In this document: positions 21,197-31,288 of the stretch, in pieces
How the letters are laid out: every line of letters starts with the position of its first letter
Numbering within the stretch: position 1 is the first letter of the stretch
Assembly (NCBI GenBank): GCA_031286065.1
Contig: JAITUZ010000039.1
Span: forward strand, 1 to 64,000
From: Candidatus Methanimicrococcus odontotermitis
GTDB lineage: Archaea > Halobacteriota > Methanosarcinia > Methanosarcinales > Methanosarcinaceae
Length of the DNA: 64,000 nt
Direction: 5' to 3'
Notes under the pieces: model-generated
Database searches by the model: none
What the model was told of the DNA's origin: nothing
Seen by the model: only the letters and a program-made list of their open reading frames with translations
Translations under genes and position numbers: made by a program

Positions 21197-21460
21197 ATGG
21201 ATAAAGTGAAACTCTACACACTCAAAAAAGAATCCGTGAACTTAACGCCGCTTTTAAGTGTCGGCAAAAACGGCATGGCGGACTCCGTTATTGAAGAACT
21301 CAAAAAACAGCTGAAAGTGAGAAAACTGGTCAAAGTCAGAATTCATAAAAACTCCGGCGAATCAGATGATATGAAACAAGCGGCGCTGGAATTATCGGAA
21401 AAATGCCGCGCCGAATTAATCGATATCCGCGGCCGGACCGTCACCTTATACAAAAACTGA
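21197..21460 (+). CDS. YhbY/CRM-domain RNA-binding protein
   Basis: LTPLLSVGKNGMADSVIEELKKQLKVRKLVKVRIHKN; RGRTVTLYKN. Confidence 0.88.
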   Translation: MDKVKLYTLKKESVNLTPLLSVGKNGMADSVIEELKKQLKVRKLVKVRIHKNSGESDDMKQAALELSEKCRAELIDIRGRTVTLYKN

Positions 21461-21479
21461 TAATAGAACGGGTGGAAAA

Positions 21480-24263
21480 ATGCTTGATGAAGAATATGAA
21501 GATATAACGTACTTTAAAGAAAACGGCTTTTTGGAAAAAACATGTTCTAAATGCGGTAAAACCTACTGGACGCGCGATTCGAACAGAGTGACATGCGGCG
21601 ACGCGCCCTGCGACATTTACACTTTCATCGGCAAACCGATTTTTTCAAAACCGATGGACTTGGCCGAAATGCGGGAATATTTCCTGAAGTTTTTTGAAAA
21701 GTGCGGACACGCCCGAATCAACAGATATCCGGTCGTCGCGCGCTGGAGAGATGATATTTATTTAACTATTGCCTCTATCGCCGACTTCCAGCCTTTCGTC
21801 ACCTCGGGCCTCGTCCCGCCGCCCGCCAACCCGCTGACGATTTCTCAGCCCTGCATCCGCCTCAATGATTTGGACTCCGTCGGCCGGACCGGCCGCCATT
21901 TAACGACATTTGAAATGATGGCCCACCACGTTTTCAACAGTAAAAATGAAGAAATTTACTGGAAAGACAACACGATTGCTTTATGCGACGAATTATTAAC
22001 ATCTTTAGGAGCCGACAGCACCGAAGTGACATATATCAAAAGCCCGTGGGCGGGCGGCGGCAATGCCGGTGCTTCCGTTGAAGTCATGGTCGGCGGTCTG
22101 GAATTAGCCACGCTCGTTTTCATGAATTTGAAAGAATCTAAAACGGGAACAATCGATGTCAAAGGAAAAATGTATGAAAAAATGGACAATTATATCGTCG
22201 ATACCGGCTACGGTTTGGAACGTTTCGTTTGGGCGTCTCAGGGAACGCCGACCATTTATGACGCCGTTTTTCCGACAATCGTTAAAGAATTAACCAATCT
22301 GGCCGGGATTGACCATGAATTGAACGATCCTGAATACGCTAAAATCTTCGCCAGCAACGCGCGATTCGCGGGCGTTATGGATGTCAGCGGCAGCGCCAAT
22401 CTTATGGAGCTCAGAAGGCAGGTGGCGGACAGCATCGGCATGGATGTGAACGAACTGAACCGCATCATGGACCCGATGGAGAAAATTTTCGCGATCGCCG
22501 ACCACACTCGATGCTTGACGTTTATGCTCAGTGACGGCATCATTCCGTCCAACGTCAAATCCGGATATCTCGCGCGTCTCGTTCTCCGCCGCACCATCCG
22601 CATGCTCGCGGATTTGGGCATTGATGTCCCGCTTTCGGAAATCGTAGCCGTTCATATTAAAAACATGCCGGAATATCCCGAATTTGAAGACACTTTCAAA
22701 GTGACGGAAGAAATTTTGGCGTTTGAAGAGGAAAAATACCGCCAGACAATTGAACGCGGCCGAAGAATCATTCAAAAAGCGGCCGTTCGATATCAGGAAA
22801 AAGGAGAAGCGCTGCCGCTTGAAGAACTCATGGAAATTTATGACAGCCACGGCATTCCGCCGGAAGTTTCCAAGGAAGCGGCCAAAGAAGTCGGCGTGGC
22901 CGTAGAGTTTCCGGATAATTTCTATTCGCTTGTCGCCGATATGCACAGCGAAGCCGGCAATAAAGACGAATCAGCCGCCGGATTCAAATATAATGATAAA
23001 ATAGAGCGGCTGCCGCTCACCAAACGTTTTTATTATGACGAGCCGGAACGAATGGAATTTGAAGCGGTCGTTTTGGACACTTTTGAAGATTATGTTGTTT
23101 TAGACAACACGTATTTCTATCCGGAAGGCGGCGGCCAGGAAGCCGACCGCGGAATGATGATGGCGGGAACATTCGTTTACGATGTCATTGACGTTCAGAT
23201 GTATAACGGCATTGTCGTTCATAAGTTGGACATAACGGAAAAAGAACTGCTGATCAACCGCGGCGATATGGTGGTCGGTCAAGTGGACAAGAAACGCAGG
23301 ATGGCGCATTCCCGGCATCACACGGCAACGCATATCGTCAACGACGCGGCCAGAAAAGTGCTCGGCAATCATATTTGGCAAGCCGGCGCGCAGAAGACGG
23401 AAAACAGAGCCCGTCTCGACATTTCCCATTACAAGCACATCACTCAGGACGAAATCAATGAAATTGAAATGATCGCCAACAAAATCGTGATGGAAAACAA
23501 AAAAGTTCACTTTGAAAGTCTTGACCGAACGGAAGCCGAGCAGAAATACGGCTTCGGCTTGTATCAGGGCGGTATCCCGCCGGGAAAAATACTGCGCATT
23601 GTCAAAGTCGGCTCGGACATTGAAGCCTGCGGCGGCACGCATTGTCTCAGCACGGGCGTCATCGGCCCGATCAAAATTTTGAAAACGGAACGCATCCAAG
23701 ACGGCGTGGAACGTTTAGAATACGCCGCGGGAGAAGCAGCTATTGTGGCTGTTCAGGAAATGGAAAGACTGCTGAGAGAGTCATCTGAAATTTTAAGCAT
23801 CCGGCCCGAAATTTTACCGCCGACTGTCGAGCGTTTCTTTGACGAATGGAAAGAACTTCAAAAAGAAAAGGAAAAACTTCAAGAAGAACTGGCCGGCGCA
23901 AGAACAATAAAAATGCTGCAAAACGCTGAAAAAATCGGCGATTTTTCCGTTGTCGTCAGTGTGACAAAGGGAGACGGCATTGATTCGCTGAGATTGGCCG
24001 CCATTGAAATTTTAAAGAATGAAAACGCCGCCGCGATTCTCCTGAGTGAGAACGAAGGCGTTAAAGCTGTTGCGGCGTCCGGCAAAAACGCTGTTTCAAA
24101 AGGCCTCAAAGCGGGCGACTTGGTAAAGATCATGTCAACGGCTGTCGGCGGCGGCGGCGGCGGCCGGCCGGACTTAGCGATGGGCGGCGGCCCGGACGCG
24201 GCGGGAATTGAAAAAGCAAAAGCGGAAGCGTTGAAGAAAATTAAAGAAACATTGTCTTCTTAA
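21480..24263 (+). CDS. alaS: Alanyl-tRNA synthetase (archaeal type)
   Basis: CSKCGKTYWTRDSNRVTCGDAPCD; HHTATHIVNDAARKVLG; GGTHCLSTG; C-terminal GGGGGGRPDLAMGGG. Confidence 0.97.
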   Translation: MLDEEYEDITYFKENGFLEKTCSKCGKTYWTRDSNRVTCGDAPCDIYTFIGKPIFSKPMDLAEMREYFLKFFEKCGHARINRYPVVARWRDDIYLTIASIADFQPFVTSGLVPPPANPLTISQPCIRLNDLDSVGRTGRHLTTFEMMAHHVFNSKNEEIYWKDNTIALCDELLTSLGADSTEVTYIKSPWAGGGNAGASVEVMVGGLELATLVFMNLKESKTGTIDVKGKMYEKMDNYIVDTGYGLERFVWASQGTPTIYDAVFPTIVKELTNLAGIDHELNDPEYAKIFASNARFAGVMDVSGSANLMELRRQVADSIGMDVNELNRIMDPMEKIFAIADHTRCLTFMLSDGIIPSNVKSGYLARLVLRRTIRMLADLGIDVPLSEIVAVHIKNMPEYPEFEDTFKVTEEILAFEEEKYRQTIERGRRIIQKAAVRYQEKGEALPLEELMEIYDSHGIPPEVSKEAAKEVGVAVEFPDNFYSLVADMHSEAGNKDESAAGFKYNDKIERLPLTKRFYYDEPERMEFEAVVLDTFEDYVVLDNTYFYPEGGGQEADRGMMMAGTFVYDVIDVQMYNGIVVHKLDITEKELLINRGDMVVGQVDKKRRMAHSRHHTATHIVNDAARKVLGNHIWQAGAQKTENRARLDISHYKHITQDEINEIEMIANKIVMENKKVHFESLDRTEAEQKYGFGLYQGGIPPGKILRIVKVGSDIEACGGTHCLSTGVIGPIKILKTERIQDGVERLEYAAGEAAIVAVQEMERLLRESSEILSIRPEILPPTVERFFDEWKELQKEKEKLQEELAGARTIKMLQNAEKIGDFSVVVSVTKGDGIDSLRLAAIEILKNENAAAILLSENEGVKAVAASGKNAVSKGLKAGDLVKIMSTAVGGGGGGRPDLAMGGGPDAAGIEKAKAEALKKIKETLSS

Positions 24264-24304
24264 TTTTTTTCTTTTTTCTTTCAGCACTTTTTTCCGGATT
24301 GATT

Positions 24305-25036
24305 ATGACGGTTTCTAAAAAAGATGTCAATTCGTGGGAGAACGAATATAAGCATTTGAAATGGGGCGGTCTCGCGGAACTGGCGTGGATCCAAACCCGA
24401 TTGAAAGAAAAAAGCTTTTTGCTTGACGCCGGATCGGGCGAAGGGCGCTATTTGAGAGAATTCTGTTTTAAATTTACGTGTATCGGTATCGATATTTCTA
24501 AAAACGCATTGAGCCGCTCGATTAAATCAATCGGGACAGCGGCTGAAAAAAAAGCGGTTCATGATTTCCCGATGCCCGACCATATCGTTTCAAATACCGC
24601 AAAACTGCCTTTTGCGGATGAAACTTTTGATGATATTTTGTGTCTTGGCGTGATGCAGCATTTCATTTTAGAAGATCGGGAAAAAACCGCGGCGGAATTT
24701 TATCGAGTTTTGAAAAAAGGCGGGCTCCTTTTTTTTGAAGTTTTCGGCGAAGAGGACATGCGTGTTTTCGGAAAGCCCGCGGTTTTAGAAAATGGGAAAA
24801 ACGAGCCGCGGACTTTTGAGCGCGGAAACGGAATCCTCTACCATTATTTTGAAGAAAATGAGATCAGAGATCTGTTCAAAACCGCGGGATTTCAAATCCT
24901 TGAATTCAAAACCGTTAAAAAAGAAAAAAGATACGACGGCAGGATTTATACCCGCCATCACTATCGCGCCGTCTTGGAAAAAATTGAGTTTTTCGGGTTT
25001 TTCAGAACGGAAAAAGACCAAAAAGACTCAGAATAA
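24305..25036 (+). CDS. Class I SAM-dependent methyltransferase
   Basis: LLDAGSGEGRYLREF; LPFADETFDDILCLGVMQHF. Confidence 0.88.
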   Translation: MTVSKKDVNSWENEYKHLKWGGLAELAWIQTRLKEKSFLLDAGSGEGRYLREFCFKFTCIGIDISKNALSRSIKSIGTAAEKKAVHDFPMPDHIVSNTAKLPFADETFDDILCLGVMQHFILEDREKTAAEFYRVLKKGGLLFFEVFGEEDMRVFGKPAVLENGKNEPRTFERGNGILYHYFEENEIRDLFKTAGFQILEFKTVKKEKRYDGRIYTRHHYRAVLEKIEFFGFFRTEKDQKDSE

Positions 25037-25283
25037 TTAAGAGAAGAGCGCCGAAAACGCCGGTCAGCGCCGTCACGATAAGCGCGGCGAGAATGGAAAA
25101 AACCTCCGTCGGAAACACAAACCAGTCTAAAGACCAGGCAATCGCCAAAATGATGAAACCGACAATAATGTTGACAGCCAGTTTTTTAGCGGTTTTTAAA
25201 ATTTTGTACAAAAGATAAGCAATCAAAATCGCCGCCAAAATGAGAACGATATCTAAAATTAAACTAAAAGCCATTTTATACAC
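25002..25283 (-). CDS. BofA-like small integral membrane protein
   Basis: Three hydrophobic segments, KKLAVNIIVGFIILAI...LTGVFGALLLIILSLFG. Confidence 0.65.
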   Translation of the reverse strand: MYKMAFSLILDIVLILAAILIAYLLYKILKTAKKLAVNIIVGFIILAIAWSLDWFVFPTEVFSILAALIVTALTGVFGALLLIILSLFGLFPF

Positions 25284-25361
25284 CTCGGAATCGGATTTGA
25301 AATGAAATATAAATCAAGATTCGGCTCCGATTATATATCTGTTTTGATTCTTAAATGCAAA

Positions 25362-26186
25362 TCACATGAAAAATCCTTTAAGGATCATGCCGGCGCCGAC
25401 AAAAAAAGTGATAATCGTAAACGCGGTTCGGACATACTTTTGATTCATCTTGTGAGAAACTCTCGCGCCGGCCGACGCGAAAATGACACCCGGGATCACC
25501 AAAGCTGTCCACACAGCTATATTGACGAATCCGACCGAGTACGGCGGCAGCCCTGAAACGCCGATGCCGTGAAGAACATAGCTGACGATACCGCCGAAAG
25601 CCGTAAAAATAATCGTGGCCGATGACGTGCCGATCGCCCGGCGAAGCGGCATTTTCACAAGGAAAATAACAAGCGGAATGAGAACCAAACCGCCGCCGAT
25701 GCCGGTCAAGCCTGACACGAGCCCCATTGCTGAGCCGCAGACCGCGTACAAGACCTTATTTTGAGACATTTTTCCGGGGTCTTCATTAACTTCTTTCGCC
25801 GTTGTGAATTTCAAAGAAGCGCCCAAAACGACAATTCCAAACATGATAGAAAGGTAAGCCGCATTCAAATGTGAAGCGATATAGCCGCCCGCAAAAGAAA
25901 AAACGAATCCGAAAACGCCCATTAAAAGCGCTTTTTTCCACAAAACCGAACCGCGCCTGGAATGATTGTAAGCGCTTGAAAAGGCCGTCGGCAGCGTAAA
26001 AAAAAGAGCTGTCGCAATTGAAACTTTCATAGAAATGTCGGGCGGATAGCCCGCCTCGGTCAAAAGATAAAATTGAAGCGGGACGAGCAAAACAGACCCG
26101 CCGATACCGAGCATTCCCGAAAAGGAACCCGCGGCCGCGCCGCCGAGAATAAGAACTGCCGAAAAGAAAAGAAACTCAGGTTCCAA
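25362..26186 (-). CDS. TauE/SafE (TSUP) family sulfite exporter/permease
   Basis: SGMLGIGGSVLLVPL and SGLTGIGGGLVLIPLVIFL repeats. Confidence 0.9.
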   Translation of the reverse strand: MEPEFLFFSAVLILGGAAAGSFSGMLGIGGSVLLVPLQFYLLTEAGYPPDISMKVSIATALFFTLPTAFSSAYNHSRRGSVLWKKALLMGVFGFVFSFAGGYIASHLNAAYLSIMFGIVVLGASLKFTTAKEVNEDPGKMSQNKVLYAVCGSAMGLVSGLTGIGGGLVLIPLVIFLVKMPLRRAIGTSSATIIFTAFGGIVSYVLHGIGVSGLPPYSVGFVNIAVWTALVIPGVIFASAGARVSHKMNQKYVRTAFTIITFFVGAGMILKGFFM

Positions 26187-26207
26187 GATGTATTCCCGCC
26201 TGTCATT

Positions 26208-26960
26208 TTATTTTGAATTTATTTTTTGAATGGATGCCGCCGCAGCCTTTGAAATCCGCTCGTCCGAATGCGCCGAATACGCCGCCAAATAAGGAAGCGT
26301 CCCGAAATTTCCGATATCGCCGGCGATTTCAATGATTTTCACGATCATATGAGCGTCTAAAGAATGGGGCGAGACGGCGGGCGGACCAAAAACAGCGGGC
26401 GAATCAGAAACCGCCGCATTGTCTTCATTTATTTTGGTCGGGGAAGGCATATAAGTTTTTTCCCGAATGTCCTCTGCCATAATAAGTTCAAAGTAAGGCA
26501 AAACATCAGCACCGCCGCCGGAAAGAGCGGCAGCCGCTTCATAAGCGGTCTGTGGGTCAGTGTCATTTTTTAAAACGTTAAACAGCGAAGCGTCAAATTT
26601 TCTGTCGTTTTGAAGCGCAAAGCCGAGAACGCTGTTTTGGCGAACGCGGGGAATATCGCTTTTCAAAAAAGATTCAAAGACGGAAGCCGGAGAAAACGGA
26701 ATTTGAGAAAAAGCGTAAGAAAAACGGATTTGGAACAGCTCATCCGGAGGAAGAACGGAATAAACCTGAAGAAGAACATCAACAGCCGGCTGCCCTGCCC
26801 TTTGAAGAACAGGATAAACGGAAGCGCAAATCATCTCATTTTCATTTGAATCGGCGAGAAAAGAAACGAGCTCAAAAAGATCTGCGTTTGTCGGGTCTGA
26901 AACGGAACGGATGAATTGAAGTTTGCCGCGCAAAAATGAAATACAGTTATCCGAATTCAT
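26208..26960 (-). CDS. HEAT-repeat-like protein
   Basis: Helical repeat pattern (DTDPQTAYEAAAAL, HSDERISKAAAASIQKI); start MNSDNC just after the response-regulator stop. Confidence 0.55.
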   Translation of the reverse strand: MNSDNCISFLRGKLQFIRSVSDPTNADLFELVSFLADSNENEMICASVYPVLQRAGQPAVDVLLQVYSVLPPDELFQIRFSYAFSQIPFSPASVFESFLKSDIPRVRQNSVLGFALQNDRKFDASLFNVLKNDTDPQTAYEAAAALSGGGADVLPYFELIMAEDIREKTYMPSPTKINEDNAAVSDSPAVFGPPAVSPHSLDAHMIVKIIEIAGDIGNFGTLPYLAAYSAHSDERISKAAAASIQKINSK

Positions 26961-26964
26961 TTCT

Positions 26965-27327
26965 TCAGTCGCCGAGAAGGGATTTGATATACAGACGGAA
27001 TTCTCCGACTTTGAACGGTTTTTGAATATATCCGTCAAAACCGATGTCTTCAAACAGTTTTCCGTCTTTTGTCATCGTATCTGAAGAAACGGCGACAACT
27101 TTGATTTTCGGACATGTTTCTTTCCGGATATGCGAAACGAGTTCCAAGCCGTTCATTTTCGGCAGATTGATATCGGTGAGCACTAAATCAAAAGATTCAT
27201 TTTCCAAAATATTTAAGGCTTCTCTGCCGTTGGACGCGCATGATATTTCATGCTTTTCCATTTCAAGAATATCTTTGATTAACTCTGAATTCATAATACT
27301 GTCTTCAACCAGAAGAATTCGCTTCAA
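26965..27327 (-). CDS. Response regulator receiver (REC) protein
   Basis: RILLVEDSIMN; LVLTDINLPKMNG; VAVSSDTM; DGYIQKPF. Confidence 0.95.
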   Translation of the reverse strand: MKRILLVEDSIMNSELIKDILEMEKHEISCASNGREALNILENESFDLVLTDINLPKMNGLELVSHIRKETCPKIKVVAVSSDTMTKDGKLFEDIGFDGYIQKPFKVGEFRLYIKSLLGD

Positions 27328-27407
27328 AACTTAATCTCTCCTCTTATCAAAATCTCTGACACCAACATATAATACCATAATTAAATAAATTACGCCGGAA
27401 AAATAAA

Positions 27408-27430
27408 AAAAGAGTGAAAAACACTCTTTT
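27408..27430 (-). terminator. Intrinsic-terminator-like hairpin plus U-run after the PPOX gene
   Basis: AAAAGAGTG-TTTTT-CACTCTTTT followed by TTTATTTTT on the minus strand, directly after the stop codon. Confidence 0.65.
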
Positions 27431-27433
27431 GAC

Positions 27434-27835
27434 TCAGATTTTAACGGTTTTCGGCGGTTCGGCGAATGAATAGAATGTCGCTTCGCCGTCTTCGATATAA
27501 AAGAATTCCAAGATCGGATTGTCCGAAGACTGATACAGAACCGTAAAGAAGTCGGCGACCTTGAACGCTTTTTCGGCAATTTCTTTTCTTGTATCAAAAA
27601 TCGCTTTTCCACGGACACGGACCCATCGGCTGCCGTCGGCGGAAGTTGCGGAAAGTTCAAAGCGCGGGTCGGCTTGGAGCTGTTTGAAAACATCCTTTTG
27701 GTTGGAGGTCGTCAGATATAATCTGCCGCCGTCTTCCATGATAAAGCCGAACGGCCGGACGCGCGGGCCGTCAGAGCTGCAAGTCGCGATGTAAAAAGTC
27801 GGGTTATCGGTTAAAAACTTTAAAACTTCTCTCAT
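27434..27835 (-). CDS. Pyridoxamine 5'-phosphate oxidase family protein
   Basis: FYIATCSSDGPRVRPFGFIMEDGGRLYLTTSNQKDVFKQL. Confidence 0.88.
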   Translation of the reverse strand: MREVLKFLTDNPTFYIATCSSDGPRVRPFGFIMEDGGRLYLTTSNQKDVFKQLQADPRFELSATSADGSRWVRVRGKAIFDTRKEIAEKAFKVADFFTVLYQSSDNPILEFFYIEDGEATFYSFAEPPKTVKI

Positions 27836-28132
27836 AACGTCACCTTAAATTTCAGATTAAATTCCATTTACTCTGAATTCTTATGAGTTTACAAGTAAAA
27901 GAATCTTTTGAATAAGAACCCAGCGACAGAATCAAGACAGATAATGAAAGGGATGACTTTTGTAAAAAGATATTTTTCGGATTTGTGTATATGTTTAATA
28001 CAAGACGAAATTTTTAAAAAAATGGAGGAGGTAAGATTACTAAAATTATTTAGAATATGATACAACAAATGGAATTATTAAAAAAGGAAAAAGGATTGTG
28101 TTTATTGGGTGGATTTGAGTCTGAGGATAAAA

Positions 28133-28687
28133 TCAGAAACGAGACGCAAAAGACATATCAAATTCATCTTTTGAACATGTATGCACTTTTTTAAAATATA
28201 ATTTTTCGAATTTACCGAGTCCGAATCGGACTTTATCTTCTGCAGCAAGTCTCATAAGCGTAGTATCAATTTCATTAAATGATGTTTCATCTTTTTCGTA
28301 TTGTTTACTGGTATGTTCTAACTGTTTGTCATAAACTAAAACAAAATTAATGTTTTCTCTGGAGAAGCTTATTGTTTTTCCGAATATATCTAAAAGAATA
28401 AAAAGACTTACATACATTTTAGAAACGATTGAATAGTTTTTTCTATCATCTATACAACCGCCTTTGAATTCTACAAGATACCACTCATCATCAATCTAAT
28501 GTAATAAATCACAAGAGGGAGGAGTTTGAACTTTGAGATTTTTTATATATTCATCTTTTACAGAATCAAAATGAATTGAAGCTTTGGTACAATCACTCAT
28601 ATATTTATTATTCGAGGTATCCTCAGATATTGATTGTATCGTTTTCCCATGAGTTTGTAACAAATGTTGATATTTTTGGCAGGTCAT
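28133..28687 (-). CDS. Putative PD-(D/E)xK-like nuclease partner of the upstream ATPase; one ORF interrupted by in-frame TAG at 28496-28498
   Basis: MTCQKYQHLLQ...PPSCDLLH[TAG]IDDEWYLVEFKGGCIDDRKNYSIVSKMYVSLF...; both flanking ORFs (28496-28699, 28133-28417) are in the same frame; start ATGA overlaps the ATPase stop. Confidence 0.72.
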
Positions 28688-29994
28688 AATTCCTCCCACC
28701 TTGTATCCTCAAGTTGCTGGAGTGGAGCAGCTAATAATTTATAAATTGATTCTGTACTTCCATTTACATTTGTAAATGTTGCATAATTATCTTTAAGTTC
28801 AGCAAGATAATAATTACATTTTGACTCAATTTCATATTTATGAGAATATGCTTGAATAGCTCTTAAAAAATAAGGACTATGGGTTGTTAACAAAACACTT
28901 AAATTGTACTCTTTTTGCAACATTACTAAGATTTCTGCAAACAAAAGTTGCCATTCCGGATGTAAATGAACTTCTGGTTCGTCTAATATCAATACACCTT
29001 TATCTTCGAAATGACCAGCGTTTATTAGCCATTTTAAAAGAACAAATGTTTTTAGTCCAGCAGATAAATTTGAAAAATGAAGTGGCTTTGAAAATCCTGT
29101 TTCTTTAAATGACTCTTCCCTTTCCTCATCATTTTTTATAAAATCTCCAGAAGCAACTGTATTGATCTTTTGGATAACAGATTCTAATTTTTTATTTCGC
29201 ATTGCTTCTTCAATAGTTGTTTTTGATCGTCCCGTTTTCAATTTATTTATCAAAACGATTTGGTGACCAAGCTCCTCACGCATTAGAAAACTTAGATTCC
29301 TTTCAATTGAATCTAAAATAAACGGCGAGTCACAATATAATGCTTCAACAGTAATTGGTATATTTTGAGAGAAGCTAAAGCATCTATTTTGCTTAAATGC
29401 GACTTTAATTGGCTTTTTTTTAATTTTTAATTCTACTTCAGCAGTTTCATTATCATGGTCAACATGATTAATTTGTGAACGGAATTCTTCATAGAAATAT
29501 TTATCAATCAGTGTTTTTTGAAAAAAGTCCAAATCGACTGAAAGAACTTCAAATAATGAATTAGCAACATTTTCAATATTTAAATCAATATAACCAAACC
29601 GTTTTGCGTTTTCAGAAAAATTAAGAATTCGTTTCTCATGCTTGTTAATATGCTTCTGAAGAATATTTAAAATTTCATCCTCCAAAGATTCAGAATTGAC
29701 TTCTAAAGCGGCTAATTCACGTACAATGTCACTACGAATTTTAGATTGTGTAGGGGGAGATAGGTCAAATTGTCTTAAATATTGCCGAATTAAATTTTCA
29801 GAATAATTATTACGTTCTTCAATCATTTTTTCGGAAGAATTGTAAAATGAATTAAACATACAGTAAAGGGACTTACCGATTGTACTTTTACCAGTATTGT
29901 TTTTTCCAGCAATTACAGTAATACCATCCAATTGAATATCAGCATGACGAATTTTGGCAACATTCTTTACTGTGAGTAACATTTTCAACTCCAA
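28684..29994 (-). CDS. AAA-family ATPase (OLD/AAA_15-like), probably defence-related
   Basis: DGITVIAGKNNTGKSTIGKSLY Walker A; FSNLSAGLKTFVLLKWL; GVLILDEPEVHLHPEWQ; TTHSPYFLRAI. Confidence 0.88.
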   Translation of the reverse strand: MELKMLLTVKNVAKIRHADIQLDGITVIAGKNNTGKSTIGKSLYCMFNSFYNSSEKMIEERNNYSENLIRQYLRQFDLSPPTQSKIRSDIVRELAALEVNSESLEDEILNILQKHINKHEKRILNFSENAKRFGYIDLNIENVANSLFEVLSVDLDFFQKTLIDKYFYEEFRSQINHVDHDNETAEVELKIKKKPIKVAFKQNRCFSFSQNIPITVEALYCDSPFILDSIERNLSFLMREELGHQIVLINKLKTGRSKTTIEEAMRNKKLESVIQKINTVASGDFIKNDEEREESFKETGFSKPLHFSNLSAGLKTFVLLKWLINAGHFEDKGVLILDEPEVHLHPEWQLLFAEILVMLQKEYNLSVLLTTHSPYFLRAIQAYSHKYEIESKCNYYLAELKDNYATFTNVNGSTESIYKLLAAPLQQLEDTRWEEL

Positions 29995-30158
29995 AATCTA
30001 AAAGAATTAACTAGATTTAATTTTATCCCTTTATTCAGAATACATAAATATATTAGATAGTAGATTAAGTTTCCAAAAACGTATGCATTCGACACTCTAT
30101 TTTTTATACAGATTGGTTGTTTATACAAACTGAAAAGAGAGGTGAAGAAAACATGTCT

Positions 30159-31175
30159 TCACTTTTTCATAATTTCAACAAGTCTGTCGGCGACTTCGCT
30201 CAGCTTTTTATCGCCGCCCATGTCGTAAGTAACAAAACCTTCAGCGATGGCCTGCTCGGCGGCCTTGAAAATCTTTTGAGACTGCTCCTTTTCACCGAGA
30301 TAATCAAGCATCCACGCGCCGGCCAAAATCGTCGCGTAAGGATTGACTTTGTTCATTCCGGCATATTTCGGCGCGGAACCGTGCGCCGGCTCAAACATCG
30401 CGTAAGTGTCGCCGATATTTGCGGAATAAATCATGCCGATGCTGCCGACAAGCGCGGAACATTCCTCGCTGATGACATCCATAAACAAATTAGTCGACAA
30501 AAGAACGGTTTTGTCAAACATTTGCGGGTTTTTAATCAGCTGCATGGCGATGTTGTCAATATGATATTCCCAAACTTCGATGTCGGGATAATCTTTGGCA
30601 ACGTCTTCGACAATTTCCAAAAAAGTGCCGCACGTCTTTTTCAGAATATTGCTTTTGTGGATCGGGACAACCGCTTTGTATCCGCGGCGCTTGGCTTCTT
30701 CAAAAGCGTATACAGCGATTTTGCGAGAAGCGGTTTTTGTGATTTTGCGGACGGCAATCACAACATCGTCGGTGAGTTGGACTTCTTCGCCGATATAAAG
30801 GCCTTCCGTTCCTTCGCGGACGCAGACATGCTCCACCGCGCCGAGACGGCCTTCCGCGCCCGGAATCGTTTTGATCGGGCGGACATTGGCGTATAAATCA
30901 AACGCTTTGCGGATAGAAACCGCCACGCTGCGCGGAGAACCGATGCCGCTGGGAGTTGTTGTCGGCCCTTTGAAACAGGCGTCGGCGTTTTTCATAATTT
31001 CCCAAGTCTCCGGCGGAATCAAAGAATTGCCGCCGTTGGCTTTCCACCAGGTTTCGCCCGCGTCGCACATCTTAAATGTCACTTGCGTTCCTGAAGCGTT
31101 CAAAACTTTAAGCATGGCATCAACCAATTCGGGTCCTACGCCGTCTCCTCGGATAACGGCCGCTGTTTTCGTCAT
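30159..31175 (-). CDS. Isocitrate/isopropylmalate dehydrogenase family protein
   Basis: VIRGDGVGPELVDA; SNLF/NLFMDVISEECSALVGSIGMIYSANIG; FEPAHGSAPKYAG. Confidence 0.9.
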   Translation of the reverse strand: MTKTAAVIRGDGVGPELVDAMLKVLNASGTQVTFKMCDAGETWWKANGGNSLIPPETWEIMKNADACFKGPTTTPSGIGSPRSVAVSIRKAFDLYANVRPIKTIPGAEGRLGAVEHVCVREGTEGLYIGEEVQLTDDVVIAVRKITKTASRKIAVYAFEEAKRRGYKAVVPIHKSNILKKTCGTFLEIVEDVAKDYPDIEVWEYHIDNIAMQLIKNPQMFDKTVLLSTNLFMDVISEECSALVGSIGMIYSANIGDTYAMFEPAHGSAPKYAGMNKVNPYATILAGAWMLDYLGEKEQSQKIFKAAEQAIAEGFVTYDMGGDKKLSEVADRLVEIMKK

Positions 31176-31288
31176 ATTAAATCACCTGAATAAAAATAAG
31201 AAAAATAAAAGTCATATCTTGAAATTTCAAAAACCTCAATACAATTCAGAAATAAAACATTTCTGTTTCATAAAAAATGATGAAAGAA

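Noticed and set aside
22290-22946. 218-aa antisense ORF opposite alaS
   Set aside because: Shadow of strongly coding AlaRS; His/Phe/Asn-rich translation typical of antisense frames.
30117-30896. 259-aa plus-strand ORF opposite the isopropylmalate/isocitrate dehydrogenase
   Set aside because: Shadow ORF; the minus-strand dehydrogenase has conserved motifs throughout.
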